NCBI RefSeq assembly: GCF_029094505.1
Contig: NZ_CP119108.1
Location: 496,001 to 560,000 of the forward strand
From: Microbacterium horticulturae
GTDB lineage: Bacteria; Actinomycetota; Actinomycetes; Actinomycetales; Microbacteriaceae
Reading direction: 5' to 3'
DNA length: 64,000 bases
Positions within the stretch are counted from its first letter, which is position 1. The number at the start of each line of letters is the position of its first letter. Made by a program: the position numbers and the translations under genes. Below the pieces are notes generated by a model, which was not told the DNA's origin, made no database searches, and saw only the letters and a list, made by a program, of their open reading frames with translations. Positions 32,722 to 43,373 of the stretch are shown here, piece after piece.

Positions 32722-34836
32722 GTGGCACAAGACGTGCTCACCGACCTCAAGAAGGTCCGCAACATCGGCATCATGGCGCACATCGATGCCGGCAAGACGA
32801 CGACGACCGAGCGCATCCTCTTCTACACGGGCGTCAACCACAAGATCGGCGAGACGCACGACGGCGCCTCGACGACCGACTGGATGGAGCAGGAGCAGGA
32901 GCGCGGCATCACCATCACCTCCGCCGCGGTGACCTGCTTCTGGAACGGCACCCAGGTCAACATCATCGACACCCCCGGCCACGTCGACTTCACGGTCGAG
33001 GTGGAGCGCTCGCTGCGCGTGCTCGACGGTGCGGTCGCCGTTTTCGACGGCAAGGAGGGCGTTGAGCCCCAGTCCGAGACCGTCTGGCGTCAGGCCGACA
33101 AGTACGACGTGCCGCGCATCTGCTTCGTCAACAAGATGGACAAGATGGGCGCCGACTTCTACTTCACGGTCGACACCATCGTCAACCGCCTGAAGGCAAA
33201 GCCGCTCGTTCTTCAGCTGCCGATCGGCGCCGAGAACGACTTCGTCGGCGTCGTCGACCTCATCGAGATGCGTGCGCTGGTCTGGCCCGGCGATGCCAAG
33301 GGTGACGTGACCATGGGCGCCAAGTACGAGGTGCAGGAGATCCCCGCCGACCTCGTCGAGAAGGCGCAGGAGTACCGCGAGAAGCTGCTCGAGACCGTCG
33401 CCGAGTCCGACGAGGCGCTGCTGGAGAAGTACTTCGGCGGCGAAGAGCTCACGATCGCCGAGATCAAGGGCGCCATCCGCAAGCTCACGGTCGGCGGCGA
33501 GCTGTACCCCGTGCTGTGCGGCTCGGCGTTCAAGAACCGCGGCGTGCAGCCGATGCTCGATGCGGTCGTCGACTACCTGCCCTCGCCCGAGGACGTGCCC
33601 GCCATCGAGGCGCACGACCCCAAGGACGAAGAGAAGATCATCGAGCGCCACCCGAGCCGCGACGAGCCGTTCGCCGCTCTCGCGTTCAAGATCGCGGTGC
33701 ACCCGTTCTTCGGCCGCCTCACCTATGTGCGCGTGTACTCCGGTCACGTCGACTCCGGCGCCCAGGTCATCAACGCGACCAAGGGCAAGAAGGAGCGCAT
33801 CGGCAAGATCTTCCAGATGCACGCCAACAAGGAGAACCCGGTCGACGCGGTCACCGCGGGTCACATCTACGCCGTGATCGGCCTGAAGGACACCACCACC
33901 GGTGACACCCTGGCCGACCCGAGCGCGCCCGTCGTGCTCGAGTCCATGACGTTCCCCGAGCCGGTCATCGAGGTGGCCATCGAGCCGAAGACCAAGGCCG
34001 ACCAGGAGAAGCTGGGTGTCGCCATCCAGAAGCTCGCCGAAGAGGACCCGACGTTCCGCGTCGAGCAGAACTCCGAGACCGGTCAGACGACCATCAAGGG
34101 GATGGGCGAGCTGCACCTCGACATCCTCGTGGACCGCATGAAGCGCGAGTTCAAGGTCGAGGCCAACGTCGGCAAGCCGCAGGTGGCGTACCGCGAGACG
34201 ATCCGCAAGGCCGTCGAGCGTCACGACTACACGCACAAGAAGCAGACCGGTGGTTCGGGCCAGTTCGCGAAGATCCAGTTCGCGCTCGAGCCCCTCGAGG
34301 TCACGGCCGACAAGACGTACGAGTTCGAGAACAAGGTCACCGGTGGCCGGATCCCGCGCGAGTACATCGAGCCCACCAACCAGGGCTTCCAGGACGCCAT
34401 GCAGGTCGGCGTGCTGGCCGGCTACCCGATGGTCGGCGTGAAGGCGATCCTCAACGACGGTGCCTCGCACGACGTCGACTCGTCGGAGATGGCGTTCAAG
34501 ATCGCCGGTTCGATGGGCTTCAAGGAGGCCGTCCGCAAGGCGAACCCCGTCATCCTCGAGCCGCTCATGGCTGTCGAGGTACGTACGCCCGAGGAGTACA
34601 TGGGCGACGTCATCGGCGACCTGAACAGCCGCCGTGGACAGATCCAGGCGATGGAGGACGCGCAGGGCGTGAAGGTTGTTCGCGCGCTCGTCCCGCTGTC
34701 GGAGATGTTCGGCTACATCGGCGACCTCCGGTCGAAGACCAGTGGTCGCGCCGTCTACTCGATGGAGTTCGACAGCTACGCCGAGGTTCCTCGCGCCGTG
34801 GCCGACGAGATCATCCAGAAGACCAAGGGCGAGTGA
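32722..34836 (+). CDS. fusA: Elongation factor G
   Basis: Translocation GTPase, 704 residues, full length. G motifs are [15 protein letters not shown] (G1), DTPGHVDF (G3) and NKMDKMG (G4). The domain IV/V region contains GSGQFAKIQ, and the C-terminus is typical ([14 protein letters not shown]). It starts at GTG 32,722 behind AAGGAAG. It is separated from rpsG by about 108 bases holding the REP-like palindrome. Confidence 0.97.
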   Translation: MAQDVLTDLKKVRNIGIMAHIDAGKTTTTERILFYTGVNHKIGETHDGASTTDWMEQEQERGITITSAAVTCFWNGTQVNIIDTPGHVDFTVEVERSLRVLDGAVAVFDGKEGVEPQSETVWRQADKYDVPRICFVNKMDKMGADFYFTVDTIVNRLKAKPLVLQLPIGAENDFVGVVDLIEMRALVWPGDAKGDVTMGAKYEVQEIPADLVEKAQEYREKLLETVAESDEALLEKYFGGEELTIAEIKGAIRKLTVGGELYPVLCGSAFKNRGVQPMLDAVVDYLPSPEDVPAIEAHDPKDEEKIIERHPSRDEPFAALAFKIAVHPFFGRLTYVRVYSGHVDSGAQVINATKGKKERIGKIFQMHANKENPVDAVTAGHIYAVIGLKDTTTGDTLADPSAPVVLESMTFPEPVIEVAIEPKTKADQEKLGVAIQKLAEEDPTFRVEQNSETGQTTIKGMGELHLDILVDRMKREFKVEANVGKPQVAYRETIRKAVERHDYTHKKQTGGSGQFAKIQFALEPLEVTADKTYEFENKVTGGRIPREYIEPTNQGFQDAMQVGVLAGYPMVGVKAILNDGASHDVDSSEMAFKIAGSMGFKEAVRKANPVILEPLMAVEVRTPEEYMGDVIGDLNSRRGQIQAMEDAQGVKVVRALVPLSEMFGYIGDLRSKTSGRAVYSMEFDSYAEVPRAVADEIIQKTKGE

Positions 34837-34842
34837 TCGTCC

Positions 34843-34877
34843 GGATGCCGCGGGTCGGTCTTCGGCCCGCGGCATCC
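34843..34877 (+). terminator. Hairpin terminator after fusA
   Basis: A perfect 12-bp stem, GGATGCCGCGGG (34,843-34,854) with its complement (34,866-34,877), starts seven bases after the fusA stop. There is no U-run, which is common for actinobacterial terminators. The stem is built from two opposed copies of the over-represented GGATGCCGC motif. Confidence 0.65.
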
Positions 34878-35000
34878 ACCCCTCACAACTTCACATCAAA
34901 GAACCAGAACCCTCTCTACTAGACTGAGAGACATCCCCGTAGCGAGCCGGTCGCAATCCAGTGCCCGGAATCTCTACACGACCGTCCTGAGGAGGACCCA

Positions 35001-36191
35001 GTGGCTAAGGCCAAGTTCGAGCGGACCAAGCCGCACGTGAACATCGGAACGATCGGGCACGTCGACCACGGCAAGACCACGCTGTCTGCCGCGATCTCCA
35101 AGGTGCTCGCCGACAAGTACCCGTCGGATGTCAACGTCATCCGTGACTTCTCGTCGATCGACTCCGCTCCCGAAGAGCGTCAGCGCGGCATCACGATCAA
35201 CATCTCGCACATCGAGTACGAGACCCCGAAGCGCCACTACGCTCACGTGGACGCCCCGGGCCACGCTGACTACGTCAAGAACATGATCACCGGTGCCGCT
35301 CAGATGGACGGCGCGATCCTCGTGGTCGCCGCCACCGACGGCCCGATGGCGCAGACCCGTGAGCACGTTCTGCTCGCCAAGCAGGTCGGTGTTCCGTACC
35401 TGCTCGTCGCGCTGAACAAGTCCGACGCGGTCGACGACGAGGAGATCCTGGAGCTCGTCGAGCTCGAGGTCCGCGAGCTGCTCGCCAGCCAGGGCTTCGC
35501 TGAGGACGCCCCCGTCGTGCGCGTCTCGGCGCTGAAGGCGCTCGAGGGCGACGAGAAGTGGACGCAGTCGATCCTCGACCTCATGGAGGCCGTCGACGAG
35601 TCGATCCCCGACCCGGTGCGCGACAAGGACAAGCCGTTCCTCATGCCGATCGAGGACGTTTTCACGATCACCGGTCGTGGCACCGTCGTCACCGGCCGCG
35701 CCGAGCGTGGCACGCTGGCCATCAACTCCGAGGTCGAGATCGTGGGTCTGCGTCCGACGCAGAAGACGACCGTCACCGGTATCGAGATGTTCCACAAGCA
35801 GCTCGACGAGGCCTGGGCCGGCGAGAACTGTGGTCTGCTCCTCCGCGGCACCAAGCGCGACGAGGTCGAGCGCGGCCAGGTCGTCGCCAAGCCCGGCTCG
35901 GTGACCCCGCACACCAACTTCGAGGGCACGGCGTACATCCTGTCCAAGGACGAGGGTGGCCGTCACAACCCCTTCTACACGAACTACCGTCCGCAGTTCT
36001 ACTTCCGCACCACGGACGTCACCGGCGTCATCTCGTTGCCCGAGGGCACCGAGATGGTCATGCCCGGCGACACGACCGACATGTCGGTCGAGCTCATTCA
36101 GCCGATCGCCATGGAAGAGGGCCTCGGCTTCGCGATCCGTGAGGGTGGCCGCACCGTCGGCGCCGGCACGGTGACCAAGATCAACAAGTGA
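35001..36191 (+). CDS. tuf: Elongation factor Tu
   Basis: Aminoacyl-tRNA delivery GTPase, 396 residues. The G1 motif is [14 protein letters not shown]3 is [12 protein letters not shown] and G4 is NKSD. The GTG at 35,001 has a GAGGAGG site about eight bases upstream. It is separated from fusA by a terminator hairpin and 164 bases, so it probably has its own promoter. I found only a weak candidate -10 (TAGACT near 34,920). The usual S10 ribosomal operon does not follow directly; a surface-protein gene does. Confidence 0.98.
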   Translation: MAKAKFERTKPHVNIGTIGHVDHGKTTLSAAISKVLADKYPSDVNVIRDFSSIDSAPEERQRGITINISHIEYETPKRHYAHVDAPGHADYVKNMITGAAQMDGAILVVAATDGPMAQTREHVLLAKQVGVPYLLVALNKSDAVDDEEILELVELEVRELLASQGFAEDAPVVRVSALKALEGDEKWTQSILDLMEAVDESIPDPVRDKDKPFLMPIEDVFTITGRGTVVTGRAERGTLAINSEVEIVGLRPTQKTTVTGIEMFHKQLDEAWAGENCGLLLRGTKRDEVERGQVVAKPGSVTPHTNFEGTAYILSKDEGGRHNPFYTNYRPQFYFRTTDVTGVISLPEGTEMVMPGDTTDMSVELIQPIAMEEGLGFAIREGGRTVGAGTVTKINK

Positions 36192-36207
36192 GTCTCTGAC
36201 TCCACTG

Positions 36208-36245
36208 CGAAAAGGGTCGGATCCTTCGGGCTCCGGCCCTTTTCG
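36208..36245 (+). terminator. Rho-independent terminator of tuf
   Basis: A 13-base arm CGAAAAGGGTCGG (36,208-36,220) pairs with CCGGCCCTTTTCG (36,233-36,245) with one mismatch. The descending arm carries the T-run. Confidence 0.85.
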
Positions 36246-36303
36246 TCTGCCCGGGCGGGGTCGTCCGGTTTTCCACACCCTTTCGCGTGCGGGAAATGGA
36301 CTG

Positions 36304-36315
36304 TAGCCTCCGACT
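36304..36315 (+). promoter_or_regulatory. Leaderless-type -10 element before the adhesin gene
   Basis: TAGCCT (36,304-36,309) matches TANNNT and is followed by six bases and then the GTG start at 36,316. There is no ribosome site, so a leaderless transcript is the simplest reading. No clear -35 was found. Confidence 0.45.
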
Positions 36316-38652
36316 GTGTCTCGTGTTGCATCTGTGAGTCGACCGCCGCAGCGCGCGACTCGCGCGCTCTCGTTCGGAACAGTGATGGTCTTGATCGCCG
36401 CGCTCGCGTCAGCGTTCACGGTCGGCGAGCTGACAGCGGGGGCGGATGCCGCCTCCGCCGCGACGGTGAACGTCGGCGCCATCGAGGCGCGAATGGCCAA
36501 CCAATCCGGGTGGACCGGCCAGGGCGCGCCGGGCGGCACAGGCAACGCGAGCCCGCAGGCGAACGACTGCACGCGGTATGGCGTCGCCGCGGACGGGACG
36601 ATCACGGGTGGAGCTCCCAACACCGGCGGCAACAACGGAACCTCCCCCTACCAGAACGGAAACACCGCCTGGGTGAGCGCGGGAACCACGGCCCTCGTCG
36701 CTCACGGGCGCAGCGGTAACGACACGTCGACGTGCCAAGCCGCCAGCCAGGGGATCGCCCTGAGCAACCAGAGCACCATCGGCTTTTCGCCTCGCTCAGT
36801 GGGCGCTGTCGAGACCGGCACCATCTTCAACGTCGGCCGGATGGTCCACATCAATCGGCCGGTCTACAACAGCAACAGCTGGTTCCGCGGCGATATGAAC
36901 ATCCGGTTCCTCTCGACGACGCTGACCTACCAATGGCGGCTGCACGAGACGACGAACAATGCAACGCCGCCGGAGAACCCGCTCAACAACGATCTGCTCG
37001 ACTTCACCAATCAGATCTCGCAGCAGCAGATCACCGTCGACGGCATCCAGTACACGCTCGTCGTGTTCGGCTTCACCGCCCCACAGGGCCAGGGCAACAC
37101 CTGCAACGCCACTGTCGCCTCGACGACGAACGTGATCAATTCGTTCAGCACCGTGGAAGGCACCACGACGTACGGGTGCCTGTATGCGTCGCTCGAGCAG
37201 GTGCGCACCCTGACCGTCGTCAAGCAGGCCGAAGCGCCCAACGGTGCGCCGGGCACCCTCCCCGCGTTCACGTTCGACGCCTCCAGCACGCTGGCCGGCT
37301 CGCTGTGGGGCAGCGCTTTCTCGCTCACCCCGACGAGCACCGGAACGGCCGGTGCCGCCGTGACGACCCGTAACCTCGCGGTCGGCCAGACGGTGAACAT
37401 CGCCGAGCGTGCGCAGGCGGCACCCTGGTCGTTCACGACTCTGACGTGCGTGGACGGCGTGGGTGACCCGATCGGCACCGTCACCGGCCAATCGGTCACG
37501 TTCGACGGCGACTACTCCACGTCGAACGCCGCGGCCGTTCCCATCAGATGCACGTTCGTCAACACGTATACGCCGCGCGCGACCTTGACGCTGCAGAAGC
37601 AGGTGGTCACGACGGGGCAACCGGGTGACCTCGCCAGCCCGTTCAACTGGACGCTCACGGCACGGCCACAGGGCATCGACGGACAGACCGCCGTCTCCGG
37701 TGAGGGGCAGACAGGGCAGACCAACACCACACCGAACCCGGCGATCACGAACCGATCGGTCATCGCCGGGACATATGCGCTGTCGGAGGTGCCCGACGGC
37801 TCGTCGCGGACAAGCGGCTATGTCGCGGGGTCGTGGAGTTGCTTCCAGACGGCCAACCCCAATCAGTCCGTTCCCGTCACCGGGGGAGCGGTCAGTCTGG
37901 CGAACGGCCAGAACGTCACGTGCCGCATCGCCAACACCTTCCAGACCGGTGCACTGGAGATCACCAAGACCGTGACGACGACCCCGGACGGCGGATACAC
38001 CGGTGGGGCCACGATGGGATTCACCGCGCGATACACGTGTGACGGCGGTGTGACGGGCACCGTGACGGTGAACCCGAGCGACACCGAAGGGCAGGCCGGG
38101 GCCGTCAAGACCGTGGCCGATCTGCCCGCGGGCGCCAACTGCACCGTCACCGAGACGACGGTGCCCAGCGGCTCCACGGGCCTGGTGAACGACTCGTGGG
38201 CGTGGAACGCCGCTCCGGCCGCGGCATCCGTCATCATTCCCGCCGACGGAGCCGTGCGGGTGAACATCGCGAACTCCGCCACACAGCAGACCGGCACGCT
38301 GCGGATCACCAAGACCGTGGAACCGGCGAACGACGGCACCCCCGTCACCGGGTACACGGGTGGGCTCGGCCGGGAGTTCACGGTCCACTACACCTGCTCG
38401 ATCGGTGCGTCGACCACGGCGAGCGGTACGACGACGGTGACACCCGGCACACCCGCCGAGATCCCTGGGGTTCCCGCGACATCGTCGTGCGTTGTGACCG
38501 AAGACGCCTTGCAGACACAGACCGGTGATTTCGCTGCTGAGGAGTACGACTGGGCCGGCACGTCGATCGCACCGACCTCGTCACTGTCCCGGCGTCTGGA
38601 ACCGCGACGGTCGCTGTCACGAACACCTTCATTCGGCACCTCGTCGATCTGA
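36316..38652 (+). CDS. N-terminal part of a frameshifted giant surface adhesin (DUF5979-type repeats)
   Basis: 778 codons from GTG 36,316; a second in-frame GTG lies at 36,334. A long signal peptide (hydrophobic VMVLIAALASAFTVGEL, cut near AASA) leads to a ~240-residue N-terminal domain, then repeat domains of ~100 residues. Repeats start with phrases such as LEITKTVTT or LRITKTVEP, contain a Cys pair (e.g. ARYTCDG and NCTVTET) and end in VTNT-like strands. The last real repeat breaks off after EEYDWAGTSIA; the rest (SLSRRLEPRRSL...) is out-of-frame sequence. The missing continuation, DLVTVPASGTATVAVTNTF, is found in the next frame from 38,574. This is the first half of one gene ending at 43,292. 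As encoded it would be secreted without an anchor. Confidence 0.85.
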   Translation: MSRVASVSRPPQRATRALSFGTVMVLIAALASAFTVGELTAGADAASAATVNVGAIEARMANQSGWTGQGAPGGTGNASPQANDCTRYGVAADGTITGGAPNTGGNNGTSPYQNGNTAWVSAGTTALVAHGRSGNDTSTCQAASQGIALSNQSTIGFSPRSVGAVETGTIFNVGRMVHINRPVYNSNSWFRGDMNIRFLSTTLTYQWRLHETTNNATPPENPLNNDLLDFTNQISQQQITVDGIQYTLVVFGFTAPQGQGNTCNATVASTTNVINSFSTVEGTTTYGCLYASLEQVRTLTVVKQAEAPNGAPGTLPAFTFDASSTLAGSLWGSAFSLTPTSTGTAGAAVTTRNLAVGQTVNIAERAQAAPWSFTTLTCVDGVGDPIGTVTGQSVTFDGDYSTSNAAAVPIRCTFVNTYTPRATLTLQKQVVTTGQPGDLASPFNWTLTARPQGIDGQTAVSGEGQTGQTNTTPNPAITNRSVIAGTYALSEVPDGSSRTSGYVAGSWSCFQTANPNQSVPVTGGAVSLANGQNVTCRIANTFQTGALEITKTVTTTPDGGYTGGATMGFTARYTCDGGVTGTVTVNPSDTEGQAGAVKTVADLPAGANCTVTETTVPSGSTGLVNDSWAWNAAPAAASVIIPADGAVRVNIANSATQQTGTLRITKTVEPANDGTPVTGYTGGLGREFTVHYTCSIGASTTASGTTTVTPGTPAEIPGVPATSSCVVTEDALQTQTGDFAAEEYDWAGTSIAPTSSLSRRLEPRRSLSRTPSFGTSSI

Positions 38653-38777
38653 CACTGCGCAAGGTCGTCACCGGCGATGGCTACACCGGCAGCGGTGACG
38701 ACTTCACGATCACCTATCTCTGCGGCAAGACGACCGGCTCGGTCACGCTGGCGGACGGCGGCGCGCAGACTGTCGAG

Positions 38778-41700
38778 GTGCCCGCGCGCAACGTGTGTCG
38801 CGTTCAGGAAACGGCACCCTCCGCCGATCTCCTCGACGAAGGGTACGTGTGGGATGCTCCGACCTACGAGGGACTCACCAACGGCACCGTGACGATTCCC
38901 GCCGGCGGGTCGAAGACGGTGACCGTCACCAACAACAATCGCATCGGATTCAGCCGCATCGCGGTGACCAAGGACATCGCGAACTTCGGTGACCGGGTGG
39001 AATCCGGAACGAGCTTCACGATCCACGTCACGTGCAACGCGCCCGCGCAAGGAGAGACGACCGACTACGCCGCCGACTTCGTCGTGAACTGGCCGAACCC
39101 GCAAACGCCTCAGACACCGCTGCTGCCGATCGGAACAGCGTGCACCGTCAGCGAGACGTCGGCCCCGTCGGGAAGTGCGAGCCTGCCGGACGGCTCCTTC
39201 GCATGGACCGATGCCCCCGACCCGCAGGACGTGACCGTCCCCGCGACGACTTCGCCACAGCCGGTGACGGTGACGAACGACATCACCCGGGTGAGGGCCC
39301 CGTTCACCATCACGAAGACGGTGAACAACACGACCAACGTCACGCCGACCGCCGACTTCACGGGCACCTGGTCGTGCACATACGCCGGTAATTCCGAAGT
39401 GTCGGGCACGTGGTCTGCTCCCGCCGCCGGCGGTCCGGCGACGCTGGATCCCGCCGCCGACGTGTATGTCGGCTCGGTATGCACCGTCACGGAGGATGCC
39501 CCGGCGAACCCCTCCGGAAACGACGACCCGTCATACTCGTGGGGCGTGACCCTCCCCGGCGCGACGACGGTCGGTGCGAGCGGTGGGGCAGCGCCGATCA
39601 CGAACGCGCTCGACCGCGTCACCGGCTCGTTCTCGGTGACCAAGTCGGTCACCGGCGGCGCGCCCGGCGAGGCCTTCGGAACAGGACCGTTCACCTTCTC
39701 CTATCGGTGCGAGGCCCAGGGCGGCGAGATTCTCCAGGGCGTGCTCAGCATGTCCGCCGGCGGCACGGCGGCACCCACCGAAGACATACCGGTCGGGGCG
39801 TCATGCACGGTCGAGGAGACATCCACTCCGGACGCCATCGATCCGTTCAGCTGGGACGGTGTGTCCTATACGGGCGACGGCGTCACCGACGAGAACTCGA
39901 CGGCGACCTTCACGATCCCCGATTCAGATGCGGAGATCGCCGTCACCGCGACCAACGCCATCAGCCCGAAGACGGCCCACGTGGTCGTGCAGAAGTCGCT
40001 GGATGACCCCGATGGTGGCCTGACCGACACGGGCAAGACGTTCCCCGTCTGGCTCGTTTGCGACGACACCACGCTTGCGAGCAAGAACATCGCGGTGGGG
40101 GGCACCCAGTCCTGGGAAGCGCCGTTGGGTGCAACCTGTCATGCCGTCGAAGGTCAGGTCAACGGTGATCTGCGGGACGCGTCCTTCGCGTGGGGAGCGC
40201 CGGTCTACGGCGACCCCGTCCACGTGACCGCGGCCGATGCGACGTACACGACGACCGTCACGAACGCGATAGTGCGCCGGCGCGGCACCATCGCGCTGCA
40301 GAAGACGTTCGACGACAACGGCTTCAACGGCGTCATCGCCCCGGGCAAGGAGTACACGGGAACCTGGAGCTGCCAGTACGGCAACGACGATCCGGTGACG
40401 GGAACGTGGTCAGGCACGGCCAGCGAACCGGCGACGCTGACGGGCGTGCCCGCTGCCGGCATCCTGCTCACGAGCACGTGCACCGCGAGTGAGGACGCAC
40501 TCGGCACCCCGTCGAGCGACCCGTCTTACGCATGGTCCGCTGTGCAGTTCTCGCCCATCTCCAGCGTGTCGGCAACCGACGCCGACAACGTCATGGGTGT
40601 GGCGAACACGCTCATCCGGCACACCGGATCGATCGATGTCGAAAAGCACCTCAGCGGCGCGACCGCCGGTTTCACACCCGGCAGCGGCTTCACCGGATTC
40701 ACTGTCGGCGTCGCCTGCACCCTCGGTGACGATCAGCGGCTCGAGCGCGAAGCGACGGTTCGCCCGGGCGAGGCCGCGGTGACCCTCATCGACGATGTTC
40801 CCGCAGGGTGGTCGTGCACGATCACGGAGCTCTCGCCATCGTCGAACCTGCTTCTGGACGCGTCGTATGCCTGGGGCGGCATCCACTATGCGATCGACGG
40901 CGATGCCGGTGACACGGTCACGATCGTCGCCGGGCAGACGGCACATGCCGACGTCACGAACACGATCACGCGGGTCACCGGGACGGTGCAGGTGACGAAG
41001 CTGATCTCGACGCCTGCAGCGGTCGCCGACGACGCGACGTTCACCGGCACGTATGCGTGCGTCTACCGCGAGGGTGAAGACGGCGAGGCGACGTACTCGG
41101 GCTCCTGGTCGGTGACGGGGGCCGGAGAGGCGACGCTGACCGGCGACACCGCGATCCCGCTCACCTCACGCTGCACCATCGATGAAACGGCACTCGACGA
41201 CGCGGGCCTCGTCGATGGGTCGTGGGCATGGCAGGATCCCGAGTTCTCGGACGCTGCGGTCGTCACGTCGACGGCCCAGCCCGCGGCGCTCACGGTGACC
41301 AACAGCGCGCAACGCGTGTGGGCGGGCTTGCACGTCGAGAAGACCTACGACGGTGCATCGGCCGCTCTGCCCGACGGGCTGCAGGTGGCCGGCGTGTGGA
41401 CGTGCACCCTGGGCGGGGCGACGGTCGCCTCAGGCCGATGGACGGCAGACGCCGGTGGCGGCTCCACCACCGTCGCAGCCCCGGGAGATCACGTCATCCC
41501 GGCAACTGCTGACTGCAGAGTGCAAGAGGATACGCTCGACGACGGCGTTCTGACCGACGGGTCGTTCACCTGGAACGTGCCGACCTACACGCCGGACAGC
41601 GGCGAGGTCTCGACCGTCGCCGACGAGACGGCATCGGTGACGGTGCACAACTCGACGAGCCGGGTGCGCACCGAATTCGCCGTCACGAAGAATCTCGTCG

Positions 41701-43292
41701 CCGGCGCCAACACGTTCGATCAGAACCTCGATTGGATGCAGACCTTCACCGGCGAATACGTGTGCCAATATGCAGACGACGACCCGGTGACCGGTGAATG
41801 GGGTCCCGTCGCGCACGACGGCGTCGTCACGATCCCGGGCATCCTCGTCGGATCGGAATGCTCCGTGACGCTCGAGAACCGGCCGGATGAGCCGGTCCCC
41901 GGCGCACCGTCGTTCGCGTGGCTCCCCGTGGACCTCGGGCAGAGCGTCGTCGCGCCGAATGCCGGCGAGGCGTTCCCGACCATCACTGTCACGAACACCG
42001 TGCAACGCCTGGTGGGCGCCTTCACGCTCGCGAAGACCGTCACCGGCGACACGGAGGGCCTCGTTCCCGGATCGGTGTTCACCTTCACGTGGCAGTGTCG
42101 AGCCCAGAACGGCGATCTGTACCCGGCCGACGGGCCCGGCACTATCGAGCTCGCCGATGGGGAGGCGTGGAACTCCCCGCCGGCCATCGCAGCCGGTGCT
42201 GACTGCACAGTCACCGAACAGGACCCGCCCGCGGCATCCGACCCCTCCTACACCTGGTCAAGCGCGCTCGCCGTCATCGGAGTGGCCAGCACGCCCGTGG
42301 GTCCTGCGGCGTCGGTGAGGTTCACGACCGAGGACGGCGTCGACATCCTCGTCGCCGCGGTCAACGAGCTCACCCGAACCATCGGCAGTTACTCGGTCAC
42401 CAAGACGAGCGACCCCGCGAGCGGGTCGACTGTCGAGCCGGGACAGACGATCACCTACACCGTGACCGTCACGCCCGGCGACGTGGGCTTCGTCGACGAC
42501 GTCGTCGTGACCGACGATCTCAGCGACGTGAATCCGCACGTGAGTCTGCAGATGGATTCGATCACGCCGTCGCAGGGCACGACCTCGCTCAGACCCGATG
42601 CTCTGGAATGGGATGTCGGGACCGTTCGTGCCGGCGAGCCGCTGACCCTGACCTATCAGGCGATCGTCAAACGGGCTGCCGACGGCGTCACCATCCGCAA
42701 CGCGGTCACCGCCGACGGCGAGGTGCCGCCCACCGACTGCACCGACTGTTCCACGACGCACGTGACGCCGGCCTGGACGCTCTCGAAGAGTTCCGACCCG
42801 CCGAGCGGCTCGGACGTGAAGCCCGGTGACGTCGTGACCTACACCCTCACCGCGCGAAACACCTCGGATGCGGTCGTCACCGGTGCGAAGGCGATCGACG
42901 ACCTGAGCGACGTTCTCTCGGGTGCCGACCTGATCGGCGACCTCGACGACGCGCTCAGCCGCGCGGGCACGACGCTGACCTGGACGATCCCGACTCTGCA
43001 GCCGGACGCGTCGGCGTCGGTGCAGTATCGCGTGCGGGTCAACGAGGATGCCGAGGCTATGACGCTGCGCAACGTCGTCGATCCGTCGGGATCCGGCGGC
43101 ACGTGCGACGGGTGCACGACGACGGTGACAATTCCTCCCAACGGCGGCACGCCGACGCCGAGTCCCACACCATCACCCTCACCCGAGTTGCCCGTCACCG
43201 GCGGCACGATCGCCTGGGGCGTGGGCGCCGTCGCCCTGGTCCTGGTGCTCGTCGGTCTCGGTCTGATGATCGTCCGTCGCCGGAAGGCGTGA
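38778..43292 (+). CDS. C-terminal part of the frameshifted adhesin, with LPVTG cell-wall anchor
   Basis: 1504 codons from the first possible start (GTG 38,778), but homologous reading begins at about 38,570, so this is not an independent gene. It has no signal peptide. It continues with about ten repeats of ~110 residues, each opening with a strand containing Lys (FTITKTVNN, FSVTKSVTG, IALQKTFDD) and closing with an Asn-containing strand (VTVTNT). Two DUF11-like domains follow (YSVTKTSDPASGSTVEPGQ). The end is a Pro/Ser/Thr stalk, the sortase motif LPVTG, a hydrophobic helix and RRRKA. If joined to the upstream part it would give a ~2325-residue wall-anchored fibre. No sortase gene is in the window. 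Confidence 0.85.
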   Translation: MPARNVCRVQETAPSADLLDEGYVWDAPTYEGLTNGTVTIPAGGSKTVTVTNNNRIGFSRIAVTKDIANFGDRVESGTSFTIHVTCNAPAQGETTDYAADFVVNWPNPQTPQTPLLPIGTACTVSETSAPSGSASLPDGSFAWTDAPDPQDVTVPATTSPQPVTVTNDITRVRAPFTITKTVNNTTNVTPTADFTGTWSCTYAGNSEVSGTWSAPAAGGPATLDPAADVYVGSVCTVTEDAPANPSGNDDPSYSWGVTLPGATTVGASGGAAPITNALDRVTGSFSVTKSVTGGAPGEAFGTGPFTFSYRCEAQGGEILQGVLSMSAGGTAAPTEDIPVGASCTVEETSTPDAIDPFSWDGVSYTGDGVTDENSTATFTIPDSDAEIAVTATNAISPKTAHVVVQKSLDDPDGGLTDTGKTFPVWLVCDDTTLASKNIAVGGTQSWEAPLGATCHAVEGQVNGDLRDASFAWGAPVYGDPVHVTAADATYTTTVTNAIVRRRGTIALQKTFDDNGFNGVIAPGKEYTGTWSCQYGNDDPVTGTWSGTASEPATLTGVPAAGILLTSTCTASEDALGTPSSDPSYAWSAVQFSPISSVSATDADNVMGVANTLIRHTGSIDVEKHLSGATAGFTPGSGFTGFTVGVACTLGDDQRLEREATVRPGEAAVTLIDDVPAGWSCTITELSPSSNLLLDASYAWGGIHYAIDGDAGDTVTIVAGQTAHADVTNTITRVTGTVQVTKLISTPAAVADDATFTGTYACVYREGEDGEATYSGSWSVTGAGEATLTGDTAIPLTSRCTIDETALDDAGLVDGSWAWQDPEFSDAAVVTSTAQPAALTVTNSAQRVWAGLHVEKTYDGASAALPDGLQVAGVWTCTLGGATVASGRWTADAGGGSTTVAAPGDHVIPATADCRVQEDTLDDGVLTDGSFTWNVPTYTPDSGEVSTVADETASVTVHNSTSRVRTEFAVTKNLVAGANTFDQNLDWMQTFTGEYVCQYADDDPVTGEWGPVAHDGVVTIPGILVGSECSVTLENRPDEPVPGAPSFAWLPVDLGQSVVAPNAGEAFPTITVTNTVQRLVGAFTLAKTVTGDTEGLVPGSVFTFTWQCRAQNGDLYPADGPGTIELADGEAWNSPPAIAAGADCTVTEQDPPAASDPSYTWSSALAVIGVASTPVGPAASVRFTTEDGVDILVAAVNELTRTIGSYSVTKTSDPASGSTVEPGQTITYTVTVTPGDVGFVDDVVVTDDLSDVNPHVSLQMDSITPSQGTTSLRPDALEWDVGTVRAGEPLTLTYQAIVKRAADGVTIRNAVTADGEVPPTDCTDCSTTHVTPAWTLSKSSDPPSGSDVKPGDVVTYTLTARNTSDAVVTGAKAIDDLSDVLSGADLIGDLDDALSRAGTTLTWTIPTLQPDASASVQYRVRVNEDAEAMTLRNVVDPSGSGGTCDGCTTTVTIPPNGGTPTPSPTPSPSPELPVTGGTIAWGVGAVALVLVLVGLGLMIVRRRKA

Positions 43293-43373
43293 GAGGGATG
43301 GCGCCGCGACATCGGTCGGCACGATACTGAACACAACGGCGCCGCGTGGCGCCCCGAACAGGGAGGGAGTCCC

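Noticed and set aside
32689..34875. 728-codon minus-strand frame opposite fusA
   Set aside because: Shadow of EF-G.
34880..34925. tuf promoter TTCACA...TAGACT
   Set aside because: The spacer is 24 bases; only the -10-like TAGACT is left, which is too weak to list.
38550..38600. Programmed ribosomal frameshift as explanation for the split adhesin
   Set aside because: No slippery heptamer, homopolymer or downstream stimulatory structure is apparent at the junction.
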